From DASUPK01 sp963744105 (GTDB lineage: Bacteria > Actinomycetota > Thermoleophilia > Solirubrobacterales > 70-9), in assembly GCA_963744105.1 (NCBI GenBank), contig CAVUSJ010000004.1, forward strand, positions 62,001 to 126,000: a DNA stretch of 64,000 nucleotides, given 5' to 3'. This document shows positions 43,839-52,192 of this stretch, one piece after another. The notes beneath the pieces are model-generated. The model had not been told where the DNA came from and ran no database searches. It saw only the letters and a list, made by a program, of their open reading frames with translations. The first letter of the stretch is position 1. Every line of letters begins with the position of its first letter. A program made the translations under genes and the position numbers.

Positions 43839-44329
43839 CAGAGCGGAACGATCAGGCCCAGGCCGACGCCGAGCACGGCGCCGGCGAGCACGTCGGAGGG
43901 GTAGTGCATGCCGAGGTAGGGGCGGCAGACCGCAATCGCGCCGGCCAGGATGAAGAGGAACCCAGCCTCGGGGGCGATCCGGGTCATCGCCGTGGCGCAC
44001 GCGAAGGAGGAGGTGGCGTGGGCGGACGGGAAGCTGAGCGAGCTCGGCGCACCGCCGAGGGGAGGCAGGCCCTCGAGGACCGGCCGCGGCCGCCGGACCA
44101 CCAGCTTGACCGCGTAGTTGAGGCCGATTGCCACCGGGCCGAGGAATCCCGCGACGACCCAGTCCTCACCGTTGTCCGGGTCGATGAAGGCCATCGCGAT
44201 CCCGATCACGAGCCAGATCGCGCCGTACTCGCCGATCTTGCCCAGCGCCTTCCCCACCGTTTCCGCAGGCGGGTTGTGGAACCGGGTGCGCAACCCGTAG
44301 AGGACGCGGCTGTCGAGGCGCTGAAGCAT
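43838..44329 (-). CDS. PAP2-type membrane phosphatase
   Basis: A 163-residue integral membrane lipid phosphatase. The three PAP2 motifs are clear: KLVVRRPRP, SLSFPSAHATSSFA and YLGMHYPSDVLAG, with the catalytic His residues. About five hydrophobic segments are present. It may dephosphorylate undecaprenyl pyrophosphate or phosphatidic acid. It is first gene of the minus-strand unit. TATTCT lies 9 nt before the ATG, in a 25-bp gap shared with a divergent membrane-protein gene. Confidence 0.9.
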   Translation of the reverse strand: MLQRLDSRVLYGLRTRFHNPPAETVGKALGKIGEYGAIWLVIGIAMAFIDPDNGEDWVVAGFLGPVAIGLNYAVKLVVRRPRPVLEGLPPLGGAPSSLSFPSAHATSSFACATAMTRIAPEAGFLFILAGAIAVCRPYLGMHYPSDVLAGAVLGVGLGLIVPL

Positions 44330-44338
44330 CGGCGCCGC

Positions 44339-44344
44339 AGAATA
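44339..44344 (-). promoter_or_regulatory. -10 TATTCT of the PAP2-ychF unit
   Basis: TATTCT lies 9 nt before the ATG at 44329. It overlaps by two bases the -10 of the divergent gene. Confidence 0.5.
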
Positions 44345-44348
44345 CGGT
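44343..44348 (+). promoter_or_regulatory. -10 TACGGT of the 361-residue membrane protein gene
   Basis: TACGGT lies 6 nt before the ATG at 44355. Confidence 0.5.
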
Positions 44349-44354
44349 TCGGCG

Positions 44355-45440
44355 ATGGCCTCGGACGAGCGGCTCCGCGAATACGAAGCCGACTTCCGGG
44401 AGGCGGGATTGCCGCTCTTCAGCGAGGACATCTCGGCGGCCGAGGACATCTGGAACCGGGCGGCGCCTCTCCTCGGGCTCGTCTTCCTCGGCGAGATGCT
44501 CGGCGCGGGGAACCTCGACTGGAACTGGTGGCAGAACGTGCTGGCCGTGGCGGGCGGGCTCGCGATCCTGCTGCTCGCGATCGCCGTCCTCAACAGGGCT
44601 CGGGGCCGCTCCTTCTCCGCCATTCCGCGGCGTCTCGGCAAGACCGAGCTCGCCGGCTTCGTCCTGGTCCCGGCCGTTCTGCCCCTGATCTTCGGCGGCC
44701 AGTCCCGAAGCGCGCTGGTCACGGCGGGTGCCAACCTGCTGCTGCTCTGCCTGATCTACGCCGTGGTCGGCCTCGGGCTCGTCTCCATCCTCGGCTGGGT
44801 GATCTCCCGAATCGTCGCCCAGCTGCGCTCCGCTCTCACGCTGCTCGCGCGGGCGGTTCCGCTGCTGGCGATCTTTGTGCTGCTCTCCTTCCCCACCCAG
44901 GAGCTCTGGGAGATGTTCACCAACCCGACCCAGGGCGTCTACGCCACGATCATCGTCCTGTTCGCGGTCCTCGGCGTGGGCTTTCTCGCCGTCCGGCTGC
45001 CGCGCGAGGCGCAGCGTCTCGAGCACGAGGTGAGCGCGGACGCCCCTCCGCTCCGGCGCCGCCAGCTCTTCAACGTCGGGCTCGTGATGTTCGTCAGCCA
45101 GGCCGTCCAGGTGCTGCTGGTGAGCCTGATGATCGGCGTCTTCCTCACCGTCTTCGGCGTGCTCGCGATCGACGACTCGATGCGGACCCAGTGGATCGGC
45201 GACCCCGGAAACGTCCTTTTCCACTTCCACCTCTTCGGCGAGCGTCTCGAGCTCACCAGCGAGCTGCTCCGCGTCGCGCTCGGCCTTGCCGCCTTCTCGG
45301 GCTTCTACTTCGCGATCGCGATCTTCACCGACTCGACCTACCGCGAGGAGTTCCTGGACGAGCTCACCGGCGAGATGCGCAAGAGCTTCGAGGAGCGCGC
45401 CGAGTACCTGAAGCTCCGTCAGACTGCGCCCGATGGCTGA
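44355..45440 (+). CDS. hypothetical polytopic membrane protein
   Basis: A 361-residue protein that I do not recognise. An acidic N-terminus (DERLREYEADFREAGLPLF) precedes about seven hydrophobic helices. A loop SFPTQELWEMFTNPTQGVYA lies between helices 4 and 5. Residues 225-245 are charged (RLPREAQRLEHEVSADAPPL). The C-terminus is cytosolic-looking and charged (YREEFLDELTGEMRKSFEE). Its end overlaps the BtrH-like gene by 8 bp, so the two products probably act together. Confidence 0.8.
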   Translation: MASDERLREYEADFREAGLPLFSEDISAAEDIWNRAAPLLGLVFLGEMLGAGNLDWNWWQNVLAVAGGLAILLLAIAVLNRARGRSFSAIPRRLGKTELAGFVLVPAVLPLIFGGQSRSALVTAGANLLLLCLIYAVVGLGLVSILGWVISRIVAQLRSALTLLARAVPLLAIFVLLSFPTQELWEMFTNPTQGVYATIIVLFAVLGVGFLAVRLPREAQRLEHEVSADAPPLRRRQLFNVGLVMFVSQAVQVLLVSLMIGVFLTVFGVLAIDDSMRTQWIGDPGNVLFHFHLFGERLELTSELLRVALGLAAFSGFYFAIAIFTDSTYREEFLDELTGEMRKSFEERAEYLKLRQTAPDG

Positions 45441-46425
45441 GACGGCCAACCGCGTGATGGTGCCGGGCTATCGGCACGTACCGGGGCATCACTGCGGCTC
45501 CACGGCGCTGCGGAACCTGCTCGCGTTCCACGGAGTCGAGATCTCCGAGGAGATGGCGTTCGGCCTCGGGGCCGGCGCCTGCTTCTACTACGTGGTCCTG
45601 GACGAGCACTCGCCCACCCGGTTCACCAACGGCCGGGCCGCCCGCCTGGAGGAGAACTTCCTCGAGCTCACCGAGGTACCGCTGCGGCTGCGGACCGAGA
45701 AGGATCCCGAGGCGTCCTGGGAGATGGCGAAGGAGGACGTCGACGCCGGCCGCCCGGCCCTCCTCCTCACCGACCTGTACTACCTCGACCACTACGGTCG
45801 CTCGGCCCACTTCCCGGGGCACGCGGTGGTGCTGGCCGGCTACGACGACGAACTCGCCTGGCTCTCGGACACCTCCTTCGAGGACCTGCAGACCACCTCG
45901 CTCGAGAGCCTCAGGGAGGCTCGCCACTCACAGCAGCCGATCTTCCCGCTGGAGGGGCACGCGATCGACCTGCCCGAGGGCGTTGAGTTGAGCCGCGACG
46001 ACCTGCTCGCCCACGCGCCGAAGGCGATCGCCCGGGCCGCGAGCCAGATGCTGGAGCCGCCGCTCGGCGAGTTCGAGGGGCTGCCGGCGCTGCGGAAGTT
46101 CGCGACCGAGGTCGGCGACTGGCCCGAATCGGCGGAGGACTGGCAATGGTGCGCCCGGTTCCTCTACCAGGTGATCGAGCGCCGCGGGACCGGCGGCGGC
46201 AACTTCCGGAAGATGTACTCGCGCTTCCTCGAGGAGGCCGGCTACGAGGAGGCCGCGCTTGCCAAGGAGGCTTCGGACGACTGGTCGACCCTCGCGCTCG
46301 CCGCCCGAACCGCCAGCGAGCCGGACGACGCCGACCCGGAGCAGTGGCGGGCGCTCTCGGCCGAGGCGGCCAAGGTGCTGGACGCCGAGGAGCGGCTCTG
46401 GGCCGCCCTCGCGAAGCTCGGCTGA
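45433..46425 (+). CDS. BtrH N-terminal/DUF4872 papain-fold-like protein
   Basis: A 330-residue soluble protein. The N-terminal domain has VPGHHCGSTALRNLLAFHG, with a Cys in a cysteine-peptidase-like position, and FPGHAVVLAGYDDE supplies a His, as in BtrH/C39-like folds. The C-terminal half is helical (DUF4872-like). BtrH itself is an acyltransferase in butirosin synthesis that moves an acyl group from a carrier protein. No carrier protein is here. Overlap with the membrane-protein gene suggests coupled synthesis. The reaction is unknown. Confidence 0.78.
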   Translation: MAETANRVMVPGYRHVPGHHCGSTALRNLLAFHGVEISEEMAFGLGAGACFYYVVLDEHSPTRFTNGRAARLEENFLELTEVPLRLRTEKDPEASWEMAKEDVDAGRPALLLTDLYYLDHYGRSAHFPGHAVVLAGYDDELAWLSDTSFEDLQTTSLESLREARHSQQPIFPLEGHAIDLPEGVELSRDDLLAHAPKAIARAASQMLEPPLGEFEGLPALRKFATEVGDWPESAEDWQWCARFLYQVIERRGTGGGNFRKMYSRFLEEAGYEEAALAKEASDDWSTLALAARTASEPDDADPEQWRALSAEAAKVLDAEERLWAALAKLG

Positions 46426-46426
46426 G

Positions 46427-46645
46427 TTAGCCGCCGAAGCCGATCTTCTGCGGGGTGGTGGCGCTGCGGATGAAGACGACCTTGCCCAGGTCGATTGCGA
46501 CCATGCCCTCCTCGGCATCGAGGTCGAGCCAGCCGTCGCCCTTCTCCAGCGCCTTGCGCAGGTCCTTGAGCTTGCCGTCGTCGATCCTGACCTCGACGAC
46601 CTGTCCTCCTGAGAAGCCGATCGAAACTCGCTCCGCTGATGTCAT
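46427..46645 (-). CDS. small conserved hypothetical protein
   Basis: A 72-residue protein predicted to be mostly beta strand: VSIGFSGGQVVEVRIDDG, a short helix LKDLRKALEKG, then WLDLDAEEGMVAIDLGKVVFIR. I do not recognise it. The ATG overlaps the stop of the methylmalonyl-CoA epimerase gene by one base (TGATG), so it is translated with it. It is the last gene of the chrA-M20-DUF1385-mce unit. Confidence 0.8.
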   Translation of the reverse strand: MTSAERVSIGFSGGQVVEVRIDDGKLKDLRKALEKGDGWLDLDAEEGMVAIDLGKVVFIRSATTPQKIGFGG

Positions 46646-47055
46646 CAGTGCTCCTTAGCCGGTTCGACGATCTCGGTCAACACTCCGCCCGTGGAGCGCG
46701 GATGCAGAAACGCAACGCGAGAGTTGCGTATTCCCACTCTAGCCTCTGAGTCGATCAGCTCGACTCCCGCCTCCTTGAGCTGGCCGAGCACGGCGTCGAT
46801 GTCGTCGACGGCGTAGGCGACGTGATGCAGGCCGGGCCCGCGCTTCTCCAGGTACTTGCCCACGGGGGTATCCGGGCCCAGCGGCCGCAGCAGCTCGACG
46901 TGCCCCTCTCCGACGTCCAACAACGCGGCCTCGACGCCCTGCGACTCCACCGTCTCCCGATGGGCGAGCGGCATGCCGAGGGTCTTCTCGTAGAGCGCCA
47001 GGGCGCCCTCGAGGTCGTCGGTCGCGACGCCGATGTGGTCGATCCTGCCGAGCAC
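46645..47055 (-). CDS. mce: methylmalonyl-CoA epimerase
   Basis: A 136-residue VOC-fold enzyme interconverting the 2S and 2R isomers of methylmalonyl-CoA in propionate metabolism. RIDHIGVATDDLEGALALYE and GPGLHHVAYAVDDIDAVLG carry the metal-binding His residues, with ELLRPLGPDTPVGKYLEKRG between and LTEIVEP at the end. The match to the epimerase family is good. The GTG start has TAGACT 9 nt upstream, so it may be expressed apart from the upstream genes. No mutase genes are in the window. Confidence 0.9.
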   Translation of the reverse strand: MLGRIDHIGVATDDLEGALALYEKTLGMPLAHRETVESQGVEAALLDVGEGHVELLRPLGPDTPVGKYLEKRGPGLHHVAYAVDDIDAVLGQLKEAGVELIDSEARVGIRNSRVAFLHPRSTGGVLTEIVEPAKEH

Positions 47056-47064
47056 GGGCGCTGC

Positions 47065-47070
47065 AGTCTA
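47065..47070 (-). promoter_or_regulatory. -10 TAGACT of mce
   Basis: TAGACT lies 9 nt before the GTG at 47055. It overlaps the stop codon region of the DUF1385 gene. Confidence 0.4.
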
Positions 47071-47946
47071 CGTAGCCAAAGCCGGCCCCGGACGCGAAGC
47101 GGAGGAGCCGGCGTCTGATTCTTGCTCGACCCGGAGGATCTCGCGCAACGCCGCGACGCTGACCTCGAGCTGCTCGGGGGTGGGCTCCTTCGTGGCGATC
47201 AGCCGCTGGATCTCGTGGCCCGGCTTGTGGAAGGCGCGCGCCGCGGCACTCTCCGGGTTCCGCTCGCTCCAGGCGAACATCTCCGCCGCGAGCGAGGCGC
47301 TCGCGACGCCGACCGCCGCGCGGGCGACCGGGCCGGGCTCCTCGAGTGCTCGCTCGAGGAGCAGCTGGCCCGCCGTGGAGAGCACCAGTATCGGCGCGAC
47401 CAGGTTGGACCCGCAGCGATCGTGCTCCTTGGTGGCGGACGCGGGATCGTCCGAGCCCGCCTCATATGCGCCGATGGCCTTGTGCTCGGCGCCGTGGTAG
47501 GCGGCGAGGTTGCGGTCGCTGAGGGCGACCATCGCCGGCGCGAGGCCGAGGACGGCCTGGACGAGCTCGCCGGTCGCGCTCGCCTTCTTCCGGCGCAGGG
47601 CCCTGCTCGCGCTCGAGGCGATGAACATCGCGGCGAGCACGCGCACGTCCTCGAAGGGGAGACGAGCCGAACGGAGCTTCAGCCTCACGGTGGGAATGAG
47701 CAGAAATGCCTCGGCGAGCTTCAGCGGGCCCCGGAGAAGCGGGACTCGCGCCGCGAGATCGGGCGCCAGTGCCGGCTTCGGCCCCGAGGCGACCTGGATC
47801 TCCCCATCCTGGTCGCGCGCCGCTGCGGCCCAGGAGGTCGGCCCGTGGATCAGCAGCCCGTTGCGAAGGGCCATCCCCCCGAGGCGCAGGGCGTAGTTCT
47901 CCTCGTCCGACTGGGCCGCCGCTCGGTTCCCGTTGGACTCGCTCAT
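47068..47946 (-). CDS. DUF1385 (YqhQ-like) membrane protein
   Basis: A 292-residue protein. The diagnostic block is YHGAEHKAIGAYEAGSDDP, and GGMALRNGLLIHGPTSWAAA opens the family domain. Hydrophobic segments near residues 100-120, 130-145 and 185-235 suggest membrane insertion. The family is widespread in Gram-positives with no established biochemical role. The ATG overlaps the M20 stop as ATGA, and the acidic C-terminus ends 12 bp before mce. Confidence 0.88.
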   Translation of the reverse strand: MSESNGNRAAAQSDEENYALRLGGMALRNGLLIHGPTSWAAAARDQDGEIQVASGPKPALAPDLAARVPLLRGPLKLAEAFLLIPTVRLKLRSARLPFEDVRVLAAMFIASSASRALRRKKASATGELVQAVLGLAPAMVALSDRNLAAYHGAEHKAIGAYEAGSDDPASATKEHDRCGSNLVAPILVLSTAGQLLLERALEEPGPVARAAVGVASASLAAEMFAWSERNPESAAARAFHKPGHEIQRLIATKEPTPEQLEVSVAALREILRVEQESDAGSSASRPGPALAT

Positions 47947-49283
47947 CCGAGCATCCTCTGCGGCAGCTCGCAGAAGAAGCGGGCGGACAGCTCGACGTCC
48001 GAGACCGGGACCCGCTCGTCCGCGCCGTGGATCAGCGGAGCGGCGTGCAGCAGGTCGACCTCGCGGTGAGGGCAGAAGCCGTAGACGACCGCGTCCGGGA
48101 AGGCGGCGCGAAACGGGTTGCTGTCGCTGAAGCCGGGCATCACCGTCGGCGCGATCTCGGCGCCCGGATCCGCGTCCCCGAGCCAGCCGCGGATCGCGTC
48201 GGCGAGCGGGGAGTCCATCGGCGAGCTCGACCCGATCACGGACTCGCTGAACTCGACCTCGTAGTCGCCCTCGCCGATCAGCGCGGAGAGCTGGCGCAGC
48301 GCGTCCTCCTTGCCCTGGCCGGGCGGGACGCGGCAGTCGATCAGGGCCTCGGCCTCAGAGGGGATCACGTTCGCCTTCTTGCCGGCCTGCGCCCTGGTCG
48401 GGGTCAGAGTGACGCCGAGCATCGGCTCCACCAGGAAGTCCGCGAGCAGCGGCTCCTCGGCCCGCAACCGCTCGAGGCCGGCGCGCACTCCCTCCTCGCC
48501 CGGGAAGGCCTCGCCGAAGAGCGCCTCCAGGAGCGCCTCCCCGACCTCGGTCGCCTCGGGAGGCGGCTGCTCAGAGAGCGCGCCGAGGTAGGTGGAGAGC
48601 TTGAGCAGGGCGTTGTCGCCGATCCGGGGCAGGGAAGCGTGTCCCGCCTCGCCGCCGGTGCGCAGCTTCATCCGGAAGATGCCCTTCTCGCCGACGCTGA
48701 GGGTGTAGAGCCGGCGGGCGGCGAACTCCACCAACTGGCCGCCGCCCTCGTTGACGACGAAGTCGCTGTGGACCTTGTCCGGGTGCTGCTCGCAGAGCCA
48801 GAAGGCGCCCAGGCCGCCTCCGACCTCCTCGTCGGCGGTGATCACCAGTTTCAGCTCGCCGGACGACGGGCGCCAACCGGTCTCCGCCAGCGCGGTGGCG
48901 CCGGCGACCTCGGCGGCGACCTGGCCCTTCATGTCGAGCGCGCCGCGGCCGCGCACCCAGCCCTCGGCGACATCACCGGCCCAGGGATCGAAGCTCCACT
49001 CGTCGGGATCGGCGCGGACCGTGTCGACATGGCCTAGGAAGGTCAGCGTGGGACCGTCGCCGGAACCCCGCAGTCGAGCGACCAGGTTCGGGCGGCCCGG
49101 CTCGGCGGAGAGCTGTTCGCATTCGAAGCCTGCCTCGGTCAGGACCTTTTGCAGGTGATCCTGGATCGGGCCCTCGTTGCCGGGCGGGTTGACCGTGTTG
49201 GTCTGGATCAGGCGGCCGAGCAGCTCCACCGCACGAGGGCCGAGGCCCTGCGGGACGGCTGCCGTTGCGGTGCCCTCCTCCAT
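47943..49283 (-). CDS. M20 family metallopeptidase (ArgE/DapE/ACY1-like)
   Basis: A 446-residue dizinc hydrolase of the M20 group. Zinc ligands are visible in LGHVDTV, GRGALDMKGQ (bridging Asp), ITADEEVGG (catalytic Glu pair), NEGGG, and HGADERVPVSD near the C-terminus. The dimerisation domain lies in the middle (GEAGHASLPRIGDN). Substrates could be N-acyl amino acids, succinyl-diaminopimelate or dipeptides. The ATG at 49283 lies 10 bp after the chrA stop. Confidence 0.9.
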   Translation of the reverse strand: MEEGTATAAVPQGLGPRAVELLGRLIQTNTVNPPGNEGPIQDHLQKVLTEAGFECEQLSAEPGRPNLVARLRGSGDGPTLTFLGHVDTVRADPDEWSFDPWAGDVAEGWVRGRGALDMKGQVAAEVAGATALAETGWRPSSGELKLVITADEEVGGGLGAFWLCEQHPDKVHSDFVVNEGGGQLVEFAARRLYTLSVGEKGIFRMKLRTGGEAGHASLPRIGDNALLKLSTYLGALSEQPPPEATEVGEALLEALFGEAFPGEEGVRAGLERLRAEEPLLADFLVEPMLGVTLTPTRAQAGKKANVIPSEAEALIDCRVPPGQGKEDALRQLSALIGEGDYEVEFSESVIGSSSPMDSPLADAIRGWLGDADPGAEIAPTVMPGFSDSNPFRAAFPDAVVYGFCPHREVDLLHAAPLIHGADERVPVSDVELSARFFCELPQRMLG

Positions 49284-49293
49284 CAATCGCAGC

Positions 49294-50442
49294 CTAGGGC
49301 AACGGACCACCGGCCAAAGCGATCGCCGCGCCGACGGCACCGGCGGCGACCAGTGTCTCGACCACCCCGCGTCGCAGGATCAGCAGCATGAACGCGGCGG
49401 CGGCGAGCACCGGGATCTGCCAGGTCTCGTCGATGCCACCTGCGAGGGTGACGGCGGAGCCGAGGATCGCGCCGATCGCGGCCGGGCCGGCGCCATCCAG
49501 GAACGCGCGGGCGCGGTCGTTTCGGCGGAGGCGCTCGAAGCGGCCGCCCCCTAGCAGGATGAATGAGAAGCTCGGCGTGAACGCGACCGCCGCCGCGAGC
49601 ACCGCTCCGCCCACGCCGTGGGCGGCGTAGCCGACGGCGGCCACCGTCGCCACCACGGGCCCTGGGGTCACCTGTCCCAGTGCGACGGCGTTCAGGAACT
49701 GCGCGTCCGTCATCCAGTGGTAGACGTGGACGGCGTCCTGCTGCATCAGCGGGATGATCACGAAGCCCCCTCCGAACGAGAGGGCGCCGACCTTGAACGC
49801 GGTCCAGGCGAGGGCGCCGAGCCCGCCCACGGACGCCGTGGCGAGCGGGAACGGCCACCAGGCTCCCACACTCTCGGTGGGGCGTCGCCGCCGGATCATC
49901 TCCAGGACTCCGCATGCAACCAGGACCAGCACCAGATAGGGACCGATCGCGATCGCCGCCGCGACGCCGGCGAGCAGGTAGATGAGCCAGCGGGTCCGGT
50001 GCCCGTGACCCTCCATCGCGTGGTGGTAGCTGGGCCCGACCAGCTCGCTCCCGGCGCGCACCGCGACCGCGGCCACGGCGGCGCCCGCCCCGGCGCCCGC
50101 CCCGCGCACCCAGTCCGGAGGAGCGCTGGAGAGAAAGAGAACGGACAGCGCGATCACCATGACCACGGCCGGGACGACGAAGCCGAGCCCGCCGACGACG
50201 GCCCCCAGCGGGCCGCCGACCCGGTAGGCGCAGAAGATCGAGAGCTGCGTCGAGGAGGGACCGGGCAGCAGCGAGCAGGCCGCATTGGCGTCCTCGAAGG
50301 AGCGCGCGTCCATCCAGCCCTCCTTGCGGACGACAAGCTGACGGAGGAGCGTGATGTGCGCCGGAGGGCCTCCGAACCCGGTCAACCCGATCCGCAGCCA
50401 CTCCCGTGCGATCGTCCCGAGCGGCGCGGTGGGGCGGGTCAT
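49294..50442 (-). CDS. chrA: chromate/anion transporter ChrA
   Basis: A 382-residue long-chain CHR family protein with two homologous halves. Half 1 has GLTGFGGPPAHITLLR and CSLLPGPSSTQL. Half 2 has GALSFGGGFVIIPLMQ and GQVTPGPVVATVA. About ten to twelve helices are present. Family members export chromate or related anions. The start at 50442 lies only 11 bp from the divergent SnoaL-like start. It likely leads the M20-DUF1385-mce-small protein unit. Confidence 0.93.
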   Translation of the reverse strand: MTRPTAPLGTIAREWLRIGLTGFGGPPAHITLLRQLVVRKEGWMDARSFEDANAACSLLPGPSSTQLSIFCAYRVGGPLGAVVGGLGFVVPAVVMVIALSVLFLSSAPPDWVRGAGAGAGAAVAAVAVRAGSELVGPSYHHAMEGHGHRTRWLIYLLAGVAAAIAIGPYLVLVLVACGVLEMIRRRRPTESVGAWWPFPLATASVGGLGALAWTAFKVGALSFGGGFVIIPLMQQDAVHVYHWMTDAQFLNAVALGQVTPGPVVATVAAVGYAAHGVGGAVLAAAVAFTPSFSFILLGGGRFERLRRNDRARAFLDGAGPAAIGAILGSAVTLAGGIDETWQIPVLAAAAFMLLILRRGVVETLVAAGAVGAAIALAGGPLP

Positions 50443-50453
50443 ACTGCGGCAGC

Positions 50454-50864
50454 ATGTCAAGCGGCAACATCGAGCTAGTCCAGCGGATGCTGGGCGTCTA
50501 TCTCAGCGGCGACGAGGAAGGCCTCCGAGCGATCATCGACCCGGAGGCGGAGATCTACGGGGCCCCGGGTCTGATCAATTCGGGGGCCTACATCGGGTAC
50601 GACGGCTTCCAGGAGTGGATCCGGCAGTGGGAGGAGGCCTGGGACCAGGTCGACTACGACCTGCAGGAGATGATCGAGATCGGAGACTCGATCGTCGTGG
50701 TCCCCGCCCACATCGTCGCCCGGGGGTCGGGCAGCGGAATCGAGACCGATTCGGTCTTCGGCTGGCTGTTCGAGTTCCGGGACGGCCGGGCGCTCAGGTT
50801 CCACGCCTACCTGAGCCCCGAGGAGGCGCTCGAGAGAGCGAGAGCACTGGCGGAATCGGAGTGA
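50454..50864 (+). CDS. SnoaL/NTF2-like domain protein
   Basis: A 136-residue protein with the cone-shaped NTF2 fold: IELVQRMLGVYLSGDEEGLRAIIDPEAEIYG, then GYDGFQEWIRQWEEAW and a final strand FHAYLSPEEALERA. These domains act as polyketide cyclases, isomerases or binding modules, and none can be chosen here. CATACT lies 8 nt before the ATG, so the start may be leaderless. The stop overlaps the rarA start as GTGA. Confidence 0.87.
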   Translation: MSSGNIELVQRMLGVYLSGDEEGLRAIIDPEAEIYGAPGLINSGAYIGYDGFQEWIRQWEEAWDQVDYDLQEMIEIGDSIVVVPAHIVARGSGSGIETDSVFGWLFEFRDGRALRFHAYLSPEEALERARALAESE

Positions 50865-52192
50865 GCGACCAGCTCTTCGAGACCGGCGACGGTCCGTCGC
50901 AATCCGAGATGCCCCACGGCGACGCGCCCCTCGCCGCGCGCATGCGCCCGCGCGACCTCGCCGAGCTCGCCGGGCAGACGCACCTGCTCGAGCCGGGATC
51001 AGCGCTGAGGAGAGCGATCGAGTCGGGCGAGCCGCACAGCGCGATCTTCTACGGGCCACCGGGGAGCGGCAAGACGACGGTGGCGCGGATCATCGCCGCG
51101 CGCGCGAAGGGCGCGTTCGAGGAGCTCTCGGCCGTCAACGCCGGCCGCCCCGAGGTCCGCGAGGTGATCGCGCGGGCCCGGGAGCGCCGCAAGGCCGGGC
51201 GCCCGACCATCTTCTTCCTCGACGAGATCCACCGTTTCAACAAGGCGCAGCAGGATGCCCTGCTGCCCGCCGTCGAGGACGGGCTGATCACGCTGATCGG
51301 GGCGACCACCGAGAACCCCTACTTCGAGGTCAACTCGGCGCTCCTCTCCCGCTCGCAGATCTACGAATTCCAGCCCCTGAGCTCGGGTGAGATCGAGGAG
51401 CTCGTGCTCCGGGCGCTCGGCGACGACAGAGGCATCCCCGACCCGCCGGGGATCGCGCCGGATGCGCTGGAGATGCTGGCCGTCAGGTCCGGCGGCGATG
51501 GGCGGGTGGCTCTCGCCGCCCTCGAACGGGCCGCGGAGGCGACCCACACCGCCGGGCGAAACGAAATCCGCGTCGCGGAGGTTGAGGACGCCCTGCAGCG
51601 CAAGGCCCTGCTCTACGACCGCGAGGGGGACAAGCACTACGACTACATTTCGGCCTGGATCAAGGCTACGCGCGGGTCCGACGTCGACGCCTCCCTCTAC
51701 TACCTCGCGGTGATGCTCGAGGGAGGAGAGGACCCTCGGTTCATCGCCCGCCGGATGGTGATCTTCGCCTCCGAGGACATCGGCAACGCGGATCCGCAGG
51801 CGCTCGCCATCGCCAACGCCGCCGGCCAGGCGGTGGACCGCGTCGGCCTCCCGGAGTGCGCCCTCAACCTCGCCCAGGCCGCCGCCTATCTGGCCCTGGC
51901 GCCGAAGTCGAACGCCTCGACCCGGGCGATCTCGAGGGCGAGCGCCCACGTGCGCGAGCACGGCGCGGCGGAGCCGCCGCCCTACCTGCAGGACGCCCAC
52001 TATCCGGGCGCGAAGGAGCTCGGCCGCGGCGAGGGCTACCGCTACCCGCATGACGAGCCGGGAGCGGTCACCGACCAGCCGCTGGCGCCGGAGTCGGTGC
52101 GCGACGCGCGCTTCTACGAGCCGACCGACCGCGGCTTCGAGGCGGAACTGCGTGAGCGACTCGAGCGGCTGCGCGAGCGCCGCGGGAAATAG
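50861..52192 (+). CDS. rarA: replication-associated recombination ATPase RarA (MgsA)
   Basis: A 443-residue clamp-loader-like AAA+ protein acting at stalled replication forks. ARMRPRDLAELAGQTHLL is the family opening. Walker A is FYGPPGSGKTTVAR and Walker B IFFLDEIHRFNKAQQDALL. GATTENPYFEVNSALLSR is the sensor/arginine-finger region. The C-terminal tetramerisation part includes HYDYISAWIKATRGSDVDA. The GTG at 50861 overlaps the SnoaL-like stop, indicating coupling. Confidence 0.95.
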   Translation: MSDQLFETGDGPSQSEMPHGDAPLAARMRPRDLAELAGQTHLLEPGSALRRAIESGEPHSAIFYGPPGSGKTTVARIIAARAKGAFEELSAVNAGRPEVREVIARARERRKAGRPTIFFLDEIHRFNKAQQDALLPAVEDGLITLIGATTENPYFEVNSALLSRSQIYEFQPLSSGEIEELVLRALGDDRGIPDPPGIAPDALEMLAVRSGGDGRVALAALERAAEATHTAGRNEIRVAEVEDALQRKALLYDREGDKHYDYISAWIKATRGSDVDASLYYLAVMLEGGEDPRFIARRMVIFASEDIGNADPQALAIANAAGQAVDRVGLPECALNLAQAAAYLALAPKSNASTRAISRASAHVREHGAAEPPPYLQDAHYPGAKELGRGEGYRYPHDEPGAVTDQPLAPESVRDARFYEPTDRGFEAELRERLERLRERRGK

